The notes: a model not told the origin generated them from the letters alone. Positions 26,668 to 35,800 are shown, counted from the stretch's first letter. The stretch: DNA of 64,000 nucleotides from Hyphomicrobium sp. (GCA_016716675.1 JADJVG010000001.1:310001-374000), one strand, 5' to 3'. Numbers and translations are program-made.

Positions 26668-27432
26668 TCAGAGTAGCGGTTCGAAGATCGATCCCTCAGG
26701 CTTCACAGCCTTGATTGCTGGCTTGGCTGTGGGCCGTGGCCGAGACTTCTTCACGGCCTGCTTGCGCGCGGGCGGAGTGGCTTTCACGGGCGCGGTCGTT
26801 TCTGTTGGCGCAGCGGCCGTAGCAGCGTCGTCGGCAAGTGAGCCGGTCGCGCCTATAGTCCCACTGCCCTCTGTGGCAGCCGCAGCGCTTGGAGCTTCCG
26901 TGGACGTTGTGGCGCTTGTCTCGGCGGGCGGCCGATTCTCAGGCTTTACCTGCGTCGCGGGCAAGAGAGCGTTGAGTTTGGCTAATTCAGTTTGTGCACG
27001 TTCGGCTTTCGCCTCGGCAGCCTCGACCTCGCGCCAAGCCGCCGCCAGTTGTTCCGCCAGCCCCTCCGACTTGCGCTTGAGCGCCGCGCTTGCGGAAATC
27101 TCCTCGGCAAGGCGATTTTCGGTTTCAACCATCGCCGTCTCAGCCGCCGACAATTGCTGCTGCGCGGCGGCCAGTTTGGCGCGCAGGTCTTCAAGCGCCT
27201 CAGGGTCGCCGGCGTTCTTGAGAGCGGCACGGGCCTGTTGCATGTCGACTTCGAGAGCGTGCTTTTCGAGACCGACCACACCTGCCGCTCGATCTGCTTC
27301 GGTCAGAAAATTCCGCAGCTCGGCAATGATCGAATCGCGCTGACCAAGGGCGCGCGTCTGCCACAGCGCAGCGCCCCCCATGACCAAAGCAGCAACACCC
27401 AAAAAACTAATGAAAAATTGGCGCCGCATCAT
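26668..27432 (-). CDS. Membrane-anchored coiled-coil protein
   Basis: No named family recognised. From ATG 27432 (254 aa) a single N-terminal transmembrane helix (FFISFLGVAALVMGGAALW) is followed by about 130 residues of Ala/Glu/Arg coiled coil (LEDLRAKLAAAQQQLSAAET, EQLAAAWREVEAAEAKAERA). An Ala/Thr/Pro-rich linker and a Lys/Pro/Arg tail (KKSRPRPTAKPAIKAVKPEG) ending IFEPLL complete it. The layout suggests a scaffold tethered to the inner membrane with a basic end. It is convergent with the DUF2147 gene. The 463 bases 27433-27895 show no supported gene. Confidence 0.7.
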   Translation of the reverse strand: MMRRQFFISFLGVAALVMGGAALWQTRALGQRDSIIAELRNFLTEADRAAGVVGLEKHALEVDMQQARAALKNAGDPEALEDLRAKLAAAQQQLSAAETAMVETENRLAEEISASAALKRKSEGLAEQLAAAWREVEAAEAKAERAQTELAKLNALLPATQVKPENRPPAETSATTSTEAPSAAAATEGSGTIGATGSLADDAATAAAPTETTAPVKATPPARKQAVKKSRPRPTAKPAIKAVKPEGSIFEPLL

Positions 27433-27895
27433 CAATCGCTGTATCCTCGGCACGAGCGTCGAAACATCTCACTAGGTAGCGCATTTTGCTGGCTACGCGA
27501 AAGAGTTGTGCGCAGGCACGCCACCCCATGTGCACCTGCAGCGCAACCGAGCGAGCGCAATCAAGTGGATAAGTCGCGGCGGCGGCGCGTGAGAGCGATC
27601 TGAAACGGGCCACACACATGGGCAACCGCATTTCTCAATGACCTGAGTCTTTCACGCTCAGCGAGCTTCTTTTCCAGCGGACAGGTCGACGTTTCATGAC
27701 GTGTCGTCGATCGCAACATCCATCTGGCGCATCGCGGAAGCACCCAGCGCTGTTGCCGCGACATAGTAAACCATGGCGATAACGCGCAATCGCGTAAGCC
27801 TCAGAATTTTATAAGACTACCTTATTGGCTGACTTGCATTCACCGATCCTTCGACCAATATCATAGCGCTGTTCCCCTTTTCACGGAGTTCCCCC

Positions 27896-28132
27896 ATGCC
27901 GATGCCCGGTCCCGAGATCGAACGCATGATCAAGGCCAAGTTTCCGGACGCCGCAATCACGCTGACGGATCTGGCGGGCGATAACGATCACTGGGCCGTC
28001 CATGTGATCTCGGAGGCGTTCAAGGGCAAAGGCCGTGTCCAGCAGCACCAGATGGTCTACGAGGCGCTCGGCGGGCGCATGGGCGATGTGCTGCACGCCC
28101 TTCAGCTAACGACGGCTATTCCGCGCGATTGA
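27896..28132 (+). CDS. BolA-family protein
   Basis: A short BolA (78 aa) that partners with monothiol glutaredoxin to bind or relay a [2Fe-2S] cluster. The class II KH-like fold is seen in IERMIKAKFPDAAITLTDLAGDNDHWAVHVIS, with FKGKGRVQQHQMVYEALGG giving the conserved His and the helix-turn-helix region, and LHALQLTTAIP at the end. A grxD gene follows 84 nt downstream on the same strand, the typical functional pairing. Confidence 0.95.
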   Translation: MPMPGPEIERMIKAKFPDAAITLTDLAGDNDHWAVHVISEAFKGKGRVQQHQMVYEALGGRMGDVLHALQLTTAIPRD

Positions 28133-28216
28133 CGAATGCCGCCACTTACCCCAATTCTCTAACGAACCGGAGCGGCGTTGCGCCCTCCACGACAACGCCA
28201 TCCAAGGAGCACGCTC

Positions 28217-28561
28217 ATGTCCACCGACGCTACCCAAGCCCTGATCGCCAAGACCATTGCCGATAATGATATCGTGCTGTTCATGAAGGGTACCAAGCAG
28301 TTCCCGCAGTGCGGTTTCTCGGCGACGGCGGCGAAGATCCTCGATCACCTCGGCGTACAGTTCAAAGATATCAACGTGCTTGAAGACGCCAGCATCCGCG
28401 ACGGCATCAAATCGTTTTCGAACTGGCCGACCATCCCGCAGCTCTACGTCAAGGGCGAGTTCGTCGGCGGCTGCGATATCATGCGCGAAATGTACCAGGC
28501 TGGCGAGTTGCACGATCTGATCTGCCAGAAGGGTATCGCGCACACCCATCAGCACGGCTGA
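28217..28561 (+). CDS. grxD: Monothiol glutaredoxin, CGFS type (Grx4)
   Basis: Carries a glutathione-coordinated [2Fe-2S] cluster for delivery to client proteins and forms a heterocomplex with BolA. ATG 28217 has AAGGAG 9 nt upstream. The active site is KQFPQCGFSATAAKIL, the glutathione-binding parts are NWPTIPQLYVKGEFVGGCDIMREMYQAGEL, and the length is 114 aa. It ends in a His-containing tail (AHTHQHG). The gene ends the bolA-grxD unit with a strong terminator. Confidence 0.97.
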   Translation: MSTDATQALIAKTIADNDIVLFMKGTKQFPQCGFSATAAKILDHLGVQFKDINVLEDASIRDGIKSFSNWPTIPQLYVKGEFVGGCDIMREMYQAGELHDLICQKGIAHTHQHG

Positions 28562-28589
28562 ATGGCCTAAGAATAATTTATTTGCACAA

Positions 28590-28621
28590 GGCGGGGTGTT
28601 CCGGCACCCCGCCCTTTTTTT
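28590..28621 (+). terminator. Rho-independent terminator of bolA-grxD
   Basis: GGCGGGGTG/CACCCCGCC stem, TTCCGG loop, then C and seven T. Confidence 0.96.
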
Positions 28622-28713
28622 GCCCTGCCGGAATGCTGCTTCCTCTGTTCACATCGGATGATAACCTTCAGGCCGCAGCCCGCGTGGCTGACGCAGCGGA
28701 GGCCGCGTCATTC

Positions 28714-28773
28714 GTTGCAAGGGACTTGGTTACACGAGACTTCGTTGCACGGAACTTCGTTCCACGGGACAAT
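28714..28773 (+). repeat. Four 15-nt imperfect tandem repeats before the PqiA-like gene
   Basis: Units GTTGCAAGGGACTTG, GTTACACGAGACTTC, GTTGCACGGAACTTC and GTTCCACGGGACAAT follow each other without gaps. The period keeps the reading frame of the gene at 28772 and would code LHGTS-like pentapeptides if translation began upstream near 28658. Confidence 0.8.
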
Positions 28774-29851
28774 GGCGATGCGTCTTGGCGGCCGGCGATT
28801 TTTCCTGAGTTTGACGATCCTCACCGCCAGCGTCTGTCTGGCGCTCGGCATCACCATGCCGATTTTGAAGCTCACGCAATTCGCATTCTGGGAAACGGAG
28901 CACTCGCTGCTATCGACGGTCGGCGTGCTGCTGCGCGACGGCCAGACGTTTCTCGGCGGCGTTGTGCTGGTGTTCTCGGTGCTGCTGCCTGTAACGAAGC
29001 TGCTCTATCTGCTGCTCGTCTCGACACTGCCGCCCACTGAGATCGTGCGCCAACACAGGCGGCTGCGGGCGCTCGAATGGCTCGGCAAATGGTCGATGCA
29101 CGACGTGCTGGTGCTGGCGCTGACGATCTTCTTCATCAAGAGCCAGGGCGTCTACGACGCCGCGAGCCTGTCGGGCGTCTACTTCTTCACGGCGGCCGTG
29201 CTGCTGATGATCCTGTCGTACGCCTGGATCCGCACCGATGGCATGGCGGCGGCCCCTGAGCTTGCGCCCGTGCTGCCGCAGCCCGATACTGGGGAAACCT
29301 CCTCCTCGACGCGGGCCAACATCCGCACGTTCGCATTGAGTTTCCTGATCATCCTCGCAACCGTGTTTTTCGCGCTCGGCATCATCATGCCGACGATCCG
29401 CTTCACCACCGTTTACGTGTGGACCAACGAACATTCGATCCTGACGATCATCTATGCGCTGTTCGAGAACGACGAGATCTTCCTGTGCGCCGTCGTCTTT
29501 GCTGTGTCGGTTTTCTTCCCGTTCCTGAAATTGTTCTACCTGCTGACCTTGATCACCTCGCACGATATGCCCGCGGATTTCCGCAAGAAATCGATCGAAA
29601 CCATGGAATGGCTCGGACGCTATTCGATGACCGACGTGATGGTGCTGGCCTTGATGATCTTCTACGTCAACTCGTCGGGCTATACGGAAGCCCGCGTGCT
29701 GCCGGGCGTCTACTTCTTCGCGGCCAGCGCCTTGATGACCATGCTCGCCTATGGCTGGGCCAATGCCAGCCCGCCCGTGCGCCGCCGCCGCGCCAAAGGC
29801 GGTGGCCCAGCCATCTCCATCGCCACGCCCAATAAACGCAAGGTCGCGTGA
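28772..29851 (+). CDS. PqiA-like (paraquat-inducible protein A) integral membrane protein, duplicated
   Basis: PqiA-family proteins act with MCE-type lipid transport systems at the inner membrane. The 359 residues from ATG 28772 consist of two homologous halves, each with about four transmembrane helices and the pattern ALGI(T/I)MP, then (W)(E/N)EHS(L/I)L, then a segment like EWLGKWSMHDVLVLAL (first) and EWLGRYSMTDVMVLAL (second), then LSGVYFF or LPGVYFF. The GKWSM(x)DV signature defines the family. No Cys-rich N-terminal zinc motif of E. coli PqiA is seen. The pqiB/pqiC partners are absent. The true start may be upstream (in-frame tandem repeats). Confidence 0.85.
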   Translation: MAMRLGGRRFFLSLTILTASVCLALGITMPILKLTQFAFWETEHSLLSTVGVLLRDGQTFLGGVVLVFSVLLPVTKLLYLLLVSTLPPTEIVRQHRRLRALEWLGKWSMHDVLVLALTIFFIKSQGVYDAASLSGVYFFTAAVLLMILSYAWIRTDGMAAAPELAPVLPQPDTGETSSSTRANIRTFALSFLIILATVFFALGIIMPTIRFTTVYVWTNEHSILTIIYALFENDEIFLCAVVFAVSVFFPFLKLFYLLTLITSHDMPADFRKKSIETMEWLGRYSMTDVMVLALMIFYVNSSGYTEARVLPGVYFFAASALMTMLAYGWANASPPVRRRRAKGGGPAISIATPNKRKVA

Positions 29852-29868
29852 GAGAGCGCCGCAAAGCA

Positions 29869-29899
29869 AAAGGGCCGACGCGTTTGGCGCCAGCCCTTT
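29869..29899 (-). terminator. Terminator of rpsD
   Basis: On the minus strand AAAGGGC/GCCCTTT arms enclose a further GCGC/GCG stem, followed by a short T-rich stretch. It lies 32 nt past the rpsD stop and faces the convergent PqiA-like gene. Confidence 0.7.
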
Positions 29900-29930
29900 C
29901 GAAAAACCTTCAACCGATCGTCGCCGCAGA

Positions 29931-30548
29931 TTAACGCGAATAGAATTCGACGACCAGGTTCGGTTCCATCTGAACCGGATACGGCACGTCGGCGAGAGCC
30001 GGAATACGTGTCAGCGACACCGTCATTTTGGAGTGGTCGGCGTTGATGTAGTCGGGCAGATCGCGCTCGGCGCTCTTCACGGCTTCAAGAACCAGCGCCA
30101 ACTGCTTGGCCTTTTCGCGAACTTCGACCACATCGCCAACCTTGACGCGGTAGCTCGGGATCGTGACGCGCTGACCGTTGACCGAGACGTGGCCATGCGA
30201 CACGAACTGGCGCGCGGCAAACACGGTCGGCACGAACTTGGCGCGGTAGACGAGCGCGTCGAGACGGCGCTCCAGAAGGCCGATCAGGTGCTCGGAGGTC
30301 GAGCCCTTCATGGACGAGGCTTCTGCATAAATGGTGCGGAACTGACGCTCGGAAATCGAGGCGTAGTAGCCTTTCAGCTTCTGCTTGGCCTTGAGCTGCT
30401 GGCCGAAGTCGGACGTCTTGCCAACGCGGCGTTCGCCATGCTGGCCGGGACGGCTCTCGCGGCGATTGAGCGGGCTCTTGGGACGGCCCCAGATGTTCTC
30501 GCCAAGACGGCGATCAATCTTATGCTTGGCGCGAATGCGCTTCGTCAT
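29931..30548 (-). CDS. rpsD: 30S ribosomal protein S4
   Basis: A primary 16S rRNA-binding protein that nucleates small subunit assembly. The 205 residues begin MTKRIRAKHKIDRRLGENIWG; the N-terminal four-Cys zinc knuckle is absent (C-minus form, common in alphaproteobacteria). The S4 RNA-binding domain lies at about 95-155 (ERRLDALVYRAKFVPTVFAARQFVSHGHVSVNGQRVTIPSYRVKVGD). The end EPNLVVEFYSR is typical. It is transcribed alone, as in other Rhizobiales. Confidence 0.98.
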   Translation of the reverse strand: MTKRIRAKHKIDRRLGENIWGRPKSPLNRRESRPGQHGERRVGKTSDFGQQLKAKQKLKGYYASISERQFRTIYAEASSMKGSTSEHLIGLLERRLDALVYRAKFVPTVFAARQFVSHGHVSVNGQRVTIPSYRVKVGDVVEVREKAKQLALVLEAVKSAERDLPDYINADHSKMTVSLTRIPALADVPYPVQMEPNLVVEFYSR

Positions 30549-30772
30549 AGTCTAGCACTCCATAAGTTGCATAGGCGCCAGGGAAATCCTGGAACCCGCC
30601 GGCCAGCAATCTGGCCTGGAGCGCCCCCTCCTCTGCCCCCTTTCGGGAGCCGACAGGCATGGACCTTCAAAAGTCCCGCCCCGGGTGCGCGGAAAGCAAA
30701 CGCGGGCCGAAAGGCCCGCGCAGTGAGCGTCTGATAGCCGGATGACGCGCAAACGTCAACCAATAGCCGCCG

Positions 30773-31438
30773 TTACGGCTGGGCGGCCGCCGGAGCCGGT
30801 GTCGCAGGCGTTTTCGGTACCGCGGTCGATCCCGTCGCCGCCGGAGCCGGGGCCGGCGAGCCTGCAACTGCGGGCTCGGCTGGCCGTGCCGCCGGAACCG
30901 GGCTCGCCGCGACATAAGCCGCGATCATTTCCTTGACCTTCTTGCCCTGTTCCTCGGTGCAAGACTGTGCTGGCTGGGCCTTGCCCTCATCAACGACGAC
31001 TTCCTTGTCGCCCTGCTTTTCGACCAGCCTGATTTTGCCGGTCAGCAACATCACGGTCGTGAGGTGGAGCTGGCTGATGTACACCATCTGCTGCGGCGTC
31101 CACTTTTTCTTGGAATCCTCGCGCCGCATCAACGCGCGGTGATTTTCCACCTGATCTTCCCGCAGGTTACAAACCTGGGCATGGGCCGAGAGACGGCCTG
31201 CCTTGATGACGTCGCGCGCCACATCGACCGGGATCAAGACCTCTTCTTTTTTCTTCTTGTCGATTTGGATGACCGTACCATCCGGCTTCGAGAACTGTTG
31301 CGGAGTTAGAGACCACGCATAGTCCATGAACGATTTGATCGCGCCATCGCTGAGTTCCTGGGCGGCGGCTGGAACGGCCGACACACCCAACGTCAGCGCC
31401 ATGGCGCTCGCCAACACAATCCCCGCCCTCGCGTTCAT
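30773..31438 (-). CDS. Exported protein of unknown function, 221 aa, Pro/Ala-rich tail
   Basis: ATG 31438 follows GGAGAAGCGG. A Sec signal (IVLASAMALTLGVSAVPAAAQE) is followed by a 140-residue domain: DGAIKSFMDYAWSLTPQQFSKPDGTVI, EEVLIPVDVARDVIKAGRLSAHAQVCNL and WTPQQMVYISQLHLTTVMLLTGKI. The region from about 165 to the end is Ala/Pro-rich. One disulfide is possible between the Cys in VCNL and in QSCTEEQ. I know similar conserved Rhizobiales proteins only as hypothetical. Confidence 0.75.
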   Translation of the reverse strand: MNARAGIVLASAMALTLGVSAVPAAAQELSDGAIKSFMDYAWSLTPQQFSKPDGTVIQIDKKKKEEVLIPVDVARDVIKAGRLSAHAQVCNLREDQVENHRALMRREDSKKKWTPQQMVYISQLHLTTVMLLTGKIRLVEKQGDKEVVVDEGKAQPAQSCTEEQGKKVKEMIAAYVAASPVPAARPAEPAVAGSPAPAPAATGSTAVPKTPATPAPAAAQP

Positions 31439-31544
31439 CCGCTTCTCCAAGTGAACAACTGTGATTTAGTCTTTCAGGAGGGCCGATCGGCGACCCCCGC
31501 TCAAGGGCTCCGTCAGCGCACCTCAGCACATAAGACACCCAAAC

Positions 31545-31567
31545 AAAAACGGCCAGTCGTCCGGCCG
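31545..31567 (-). terminator. Terminator of the trmJ gene
   Basis: On the minus strand CGGCC/GGCCG arms with an 8-nt loop are followed by TTTTTG, about 60 nt after the trmJ stop. Confidence 0.75.
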
Positions 31568-31627
31568 CGTTGCATGACCCCATTATGCCTCTTCAATTGG
31601 CATCGCTCGGCCCAAAACTTGGCCAGT

Positions 31628-32917
31628 TTAAGGCACCTGCGATTTACCTTTCCGAGCCGCCCCTTTGCCCTGTGCGAGCGTTGCAACAATACCACGTAGC
31701 GTGCGGACTTCCTGTTCGGTTGCCCCCATTCGGGAGAACAACGTGCGGATATTCTGCACGACCGTCGGGCGGCGGTGCTCAGGGTTGAAAAACCCAAGGG
31801 TCGCGAGTTCGCGCTCCAAATGCTGGAAAAAGCCGAGCAATTCCTCTTTCGTTGCGGCCCGGTCGTGGCCCATGTTGACGCCCTCGGCCATCGGGCGCTC
31901 AAATGTCGTGACCCGGCCAAGGCTGCGACCCGGATCGCCCCGCATCCACTCGTAACCCATCAGCAGCACGGCTTGGGCGAGGTTGAGAGACGCAAAACGT
32001 GAGTTCACAGGGATCATGACCAGCGCGTCAGCGTTGGCCACTTCGCTGGTCTCCAAGCCATTGCGTTCGCGCCCAAACAAGATACCGCAGCGCTCGCCCC
32101 GCCCAATTCTGGTGCGCATTTCGGCGATGGCCTGTTCGGGCGTCATCACCGGCTTGCGCAGATCGCGCTGGCGGGCGGTTGTCGCCACCATCCAATTGAG
32201 GTCGGCAATGCTGTCGTCGAGCCCGGCAAAGGACTTGGCGTCGTCGATGATGTAATTGGCGCCCGAGGCGGCGATGCGCGCCTTTTCATTGGGCCAGCCG
32301 TCTCGCGGACTGACGAGGCGGAGGTCGTCCAGCCCGAAATTGGCGCACGCCCGGGCCACCATGCCAATATTGTCGGCCAGTTGCGGCTCCATGAGAATGA
32401 CCGACGGCGTCTCACCGTCACCGGCGACCGGCTCGCCCTGCATCTGCGCGCGCCGAATGCCATGGCGCAGCTTGCGAATAACGCGGCGCGCCCAGAACCA
32501 GTAATTTTCGCCCGACCACTGTTTGGCGAGCGTCTCAAGGCACGACGTCGTCGCCGTTTGCGTGCCCTGGCCTTGCAACCGGATGGCGCCGTCACCGACG
32601 ACGATTTCCTTATGATGCAGGATGAATTGATCGAGCGTTTCCAGGCCCAGCATTTCCGTGCGCCGCTTGCAGCCAGGGCAGGATGCCTGATCCGCGACGC
32701 AACGCAGTTCGGCACAATACTGAAGCACGGGATCGAGCGTATCGCGCGTCAGGCCTGGGATATTGAGCTGGGACAAGCCCTGATCGATGGTGGCGGAATG
32801 GCAAGCGTGAATGACGCCACCGACCGACACGCCGGTGCCTGTAATTTCCGGCGTTGCCGGTCGTTGCGCACTGATCTCAATTTTCACGTTGCTTGCGGCG
32901 GGTGGTAGCTGCTGCAA
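31628..32917 (-). CDS. trmJ: TrmJ tRNA Cm32/Um32 methyltransferase with an N-terminal DUF433-like extension
   Basis: From about residue 170 the protein is a SPOUT methyltransferase of the TrmJ family that 2'-O-methylates position 32 of tRNAs: VILMEPQLADNIGMVARACANFG, LRLVSPRDGWPNEKARIAASGA, RCGILFGRERNGLETSEV and NSRFASLNLAQAVLLMGYEW, forming the trefoil knot. ATG 32443 would give a normal 271-aa TrmJ. However, the frame stays open 158 codons further with typical host codons. It starts at TTG 32917 behind GGAGG and contains a DUF433-like block (TPEITGTGVSVGGVIHACH then GLSQLNIPGLTRDTLDPVLQ) plus a C-x9-C-x2-C segment. I take the long form as likely; if not, a start at 32443 remains. Confidence 0.8.
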   Translation of the reverse strand: MQQLPPAASNVKIEISAQRPATPEITGTGVSVGGVIHACHSATIDQGLSQLNIPGLTRDTLDPVLQYCAELRCVADQASCPGCKRRTEMLGLETLDQFILHHKEIVVGDGAIRLQGQGTQTATTSCLETLAKQWSGENYWFWARRVIRKLRHGIRRAQMQGEPVAGDGETPSVILMEPQLADNIGMVARACANFGLDDLRLVSPRDGWPNEKARIAASGANYIIDDAKSFAGLDDSIADLNWMVATTARQRDLRKPVMTPEQAIAEMRTRIGRGERCGILFGRERNGLETSEVANADALVMIPVNSRFASLNLAQAVLLMGYEWMRGDPGRSLGRVTTFERPMAEGVNMGHDRAATKEELLGFFQHLERELATLGFFNPEHRRPTVVQNIRTLFSRMGATEQEVRTLRGIVATLAQGKGAARKGKSQVP

Positions 32918-33134
32918 AGTGCCTCCAAAGATCGGACCTAGCCTCCATCATAGGGCAGCACACTGGCGCCCTGCAGGCCGTCCCCTTCCAAAGATTAAGG
33001 TTTTCGTAGCAACAGGGTGACAAACTTGCCGCCGTGTCAAGCAAGCACGGCAATTCGGCCGTTCTGCCCTGCAGCCGATACCGCAGAACGCCTGTGCGCG
33101 CACCTCTGCTGCAAGCTTAATCTACTGGACGGCC

Positions 33135-34400
33135 ATGCTCCAACACACTGCGCCTCAACGTATCGCCGCAGCGGGCGACCGCTTATCCAGCATCAACTGG
33201 GTTGTTGTTATCGCTGCAACGCTGATCGCGATCTGGGCGCTCACGCTCGGCAGCAGCATTGGCATGAAGGGCGGATGGTTGATCGACGCCAATGGCGTCG
33301 CGCAGAACAACGATTTCAACAACGTCTATACCGCTGGCCAATTTGTCCTGCAGGGAGAACCCGGCGCCGCTTACGATTGGGAACGGCACAAGCAGGCGCA
33401 GATTGCGTTGACGCAAAATCCCAACAGCACGTTCTTCCCTTGGCCCTATCCACCGATGTTTCTGTTCGTCGCATCGCTCCTGGCATTAATGCCGTATGCG
33501 GTCTCGATGTTCACGTGGTCTGCCGGCACGTTGGCATTGTTTGCCCTGCCACTGTGGCGCATCGCAGCGAGGCCCGCGCACTTCGCAATCCTGCTAGCCT
33601 TACCTGCCGTCTGGCTCAACACGTACGTCGGACAGAATGGCGCGTTCACCGCAGCCTTGATTGGCCTTGCACTCTTGGCTTTGCCGACCCGACCCGTGCT
33701 AGCGGGTATTTTCATCGGCCTCTTGTCATACAAGCCGCACCTCGGCCTGCTGTTCCCGATTGCTCTCATCGCAGCGGGGCAGTGGCGCGCGTTTGTAGCG
33801 GCAGGCGTTACAGTAACGGCGCTCATCGTGGCGACCATCCTTGCCTATGGCGTTGCACCGTGGCTTGCGTGGCCCGGCCAGCTCGAGCAAGTCATGGCAA
33901 TCGTAAAGGTTGCAGATACTCCAGAGCGACTGCAAAGCCTGTTCGGATTGTCGATGAGCCTCGGCATTCCGACATCTGTGGGAACCGCCGCACAGTTTGC
34001 ACTGACTTTGATGCTGGTCGCCGGCATCGCGTGGACGTGGCACCGCAAGGACATTCCATACGACCTTAAAGCCGGACTATTGGCGACGGCCGTGACGCTC
34101 GCCAGCCCCTATCAATTCGTCTACGACTTGCCGGTGCTGACCATTGCCCAGGCCTTTTTGCTGCATCACATTTCAAGTGCCGGCCGGATCTCGGCCATCG
34201 ACATTGCGACGCTGTTCATCGTCAACGCCTGCGTCTTTCTGTTTGCGGCGACGTCTGTGCCCCTCGGCATCGTCGGATGTGCCGGTCTATTGGCCTTTAC
34301 GATCCACAAAATCATAAGCGCTGCCTCACTCAGCCGGCCCCCTGCGACCGCCACCGCGCACGATCCGCATCATGGCGGCATCTGCGATCTAAAAGCCTGA
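33135..34400 (+). CDS. Glycosyltransferase family 87 (DUF2029) membrane protein
   Basis: A polytopic inner-membrane glycosyltransferase of the GT87/GT-C type, thought to use polyprenyl-phosphate sugars such as mannose. The 421 residues carry about ten hydrophobic helices. The first periplasmic loop has the family acidic motif in DFNNVYTAGQFVLQGEPGAAYDW (D-x-x-x-x-Y), then FFPWPYPPMFLF, NTYVGQNGAFTAALIG and the YKPHLGLLFP loop, all GT87 hallmarks. The C-terminus ends in a His/Pro-rich polar tail. Start ATG 33135 has a weak ribosome-binding site. It precedes icd by 116 bp on the same strand without obvious functional link. Confidence 0.9.
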   Translation: MLQHTAPQRIAAAGDRLSSINWVVVIAATLIAIWALTLGSSIGMKGGWLIDANGVAQNNDFNNVYTAGQFVLQGEPGAAYDWERHKQAQIALTQNPNSTFFPWPYPPMFLFVASLLALMPYAVSMFTWSAGTLALFALPLWRIAARPAHFAILLALPAVWLNTYVGQNGAFTAALIGLALLALPTRPVLAGIFIGLLSYKPHLGLLFPIALIAAGQWRAFVAAGVTVTALIVATILAYGVAPWLAWPGQLEQVMAIVKVADTPERLQSLFGLSMSLGIPTSVGTAAQFALTLMLVAGIAWTWHRKDIPYDLKAGLLATAVTLASPYQFVYDLPVLTIAQAFLLHHISSAGRISAIDIATLFIVNACVFLFAATSVPLGIVGCAGLLAFTIHKIISAASLSRPPATATAHDPHHGGICDLKA

Positions 34401-34516
34401 ATTGGGCCGCTAAACGCCTGAACCCTGGCGTTTTGTCTCTGCTCCGAAGGTTTGCTTCGCATTGCACAATATTCTGATATTGTCCGCCCGATCTCACCAT
34501 CGAACAGGGCTCCACC

Positions 34517-35728
34517 ATGCAGAAAATTAAGGTCAAAGGCACAGTCGTCGAATTGGACGGCGATGAGATGACACGCATCATCTGGCAGCTGATCAAGGAC
34601 AAGCTGATCTACCCCTATCTCGATGTGAACCTTGATTACTACGACCTGAGCGTCGAGCACCGTGACGCGACCAACGATCAGGTCACCATCGACGCCGCCA
34701 ACGCCATCAAGAAGCACGGCGTCGGCGTCAAATGCGCCACCATCACACCGGACGAAGCGCGGGTGAAGGAATTTAGCCTCAAGGAAATGTGGAAATCGCC
34801 GAACGGCACTATTCGCAACATCCTCGGCGGCGTAATTTTCCGCGAGCCCATCATCTGCAAAAACGTGCCGCGCCTCGTGCCGGGCTGGACGCAGCCGATC
34901 ATCGTCGGCCGTCACGCCTTCGGCGACCAGTATAAGGCGACCGACTTCAAGTTCCCGAGCAAGGGCACGCTTTCGATCAAGTTTGTAGGCGACGACGGCA
35001 AGGTGATCGAGAAGGAAGTGTTCAAGGCTCCGGGCGCCGGCGTCGCGATGGCCATGTACAATCTTGATGAATCGATCCGCGAATTCGCGCGCGCCTCGAT
35101 GAACTACGGCCTCTCGCGCAACTATCCGGTCTACCTCTCGACCAAGAATACGATCCTCAAAGCCTACGATGGCCGCTTCAAGGACATTTTCCAGGAAATC
35201 TACGACGCCGAGTTCAAGGCTGAGTTCGAAAAGCGCAAGCTCGTCTACGAACACCGCCTGATCGACGACATGGTTGCTTCCGCGATGAAGTGGTCGGGCG
35301 GCTATGTGTGGGCGTGCAAAAACTACGACGGCGACGTGCAGTCCGATACGGTGGCGCAGGGCTTCGGCTCGCTCGGCTTGATGACGTCAGTGCTCCTCAC
35401 GCCCGATGGTAAGACGATGGAAGCGGAAGCCGCTCACGGCACCGTCACCCGCCACTACCGCGAACACCAAAAGGGCAAGGAAACCTCGACCAACGCGATT
35501 GCGTCGATCTTTGCCTGGACGCGCGGACTTCTGCATCGCGCCAAGCTCGACAATAACGATGCGCTCACTAAATTCGCGACAACACTCGAGAAGGTTTGCG
35601 TCGATACTGTTGAAGCAGGCTTCATGACCAAGGATCTGGCGCTGCTCGTCGGCCCGGACCAGAAGTGGCTTTCGACCACCGGTTTCCTCGATAAGGTCGA
35701 TGACAACTTGAAGAAGGCTATGGCGTAG
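34517..35728 (+). CDS. icd: NADP-dependent isocitrate dehydrogenase
   Basis: Oxidatively decarboxylates isocitrate to 2-oxoglutarate in the TCA cycle. The 403-residue size and the opening MQKIKVKGTVVELDGDEMTRIIWQLIKDKLIYPYLD identify the homodimeric type II form shared with eukaryotic enzymes. Substrate-site segments are KSPNGTIRNILGGVIFREPI and the metal site is the LIDDMVASAMKWSGGYVWACKNYDGDVQSD stretch. The NADP-site segment is EAEAAHGTVTRHYREHQKG. ATG 34517 is preceded by an AT-rich promoter-like region and the gene ends in a strong terminator. Confidence 0.98.
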   Translation: MQKIKVKGTVVELDGDEMTRIIWQLIKDKLIYPYLDVNLDYYDLSVEHRDATNDQVTIDAANAIKKHGVGVKCATITPDEARVKEFSLKEMWKSPNGTIRNILGGVIFREPIICKNVPRLVPGWTQPIIVGRHAFGDQYKATDFKFPSKGTLSIKFVGDDGKVIEKEVFKAPGAGVAMAMYNLDESIREFARASMNYGLSRNYPVYLSTKNTILKAYDGRFKDIFQEIYDAEFKAEFEKRKLVYEHRLIDDMVASAMKWSGGYVWACKNYDGDVQSDTVAQGFGSLGLMTSVLLTPDGKTMEAEAAHGTVTRHYREHQKGKETSTNAIASIFAWTRGLLHRAKLDNNDALTKFATTLEKVCVDTVEAGFMTKDLALLVGPDQKWLSTTGFLDKVDDNLKKAMA

Positions 35729-35767
35729 TCGCGTCTGGCGGACGCCTCGTTTCCCTCAGTAAAGTTG

Positions 35768-35800
35768 GCCGGCGGCAGCGCAATTGCCGCCGGCTTTTTT
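35768..35800 (+). terminator. Rho-independent terminator of icd
   Basis: GCCGGCGGCA/TGCCGCCGGC stem with a 7-nt loop followed by TTTTTT. Confidence 0.96.

Noticed and set aside
32381..32908. Plus-strand open frame of 175 codons opposite the trmJ extension
   Set aside because: The minus strand has the better codon pattern and a DUF433-like motif; the plus frame looks like its shadow.
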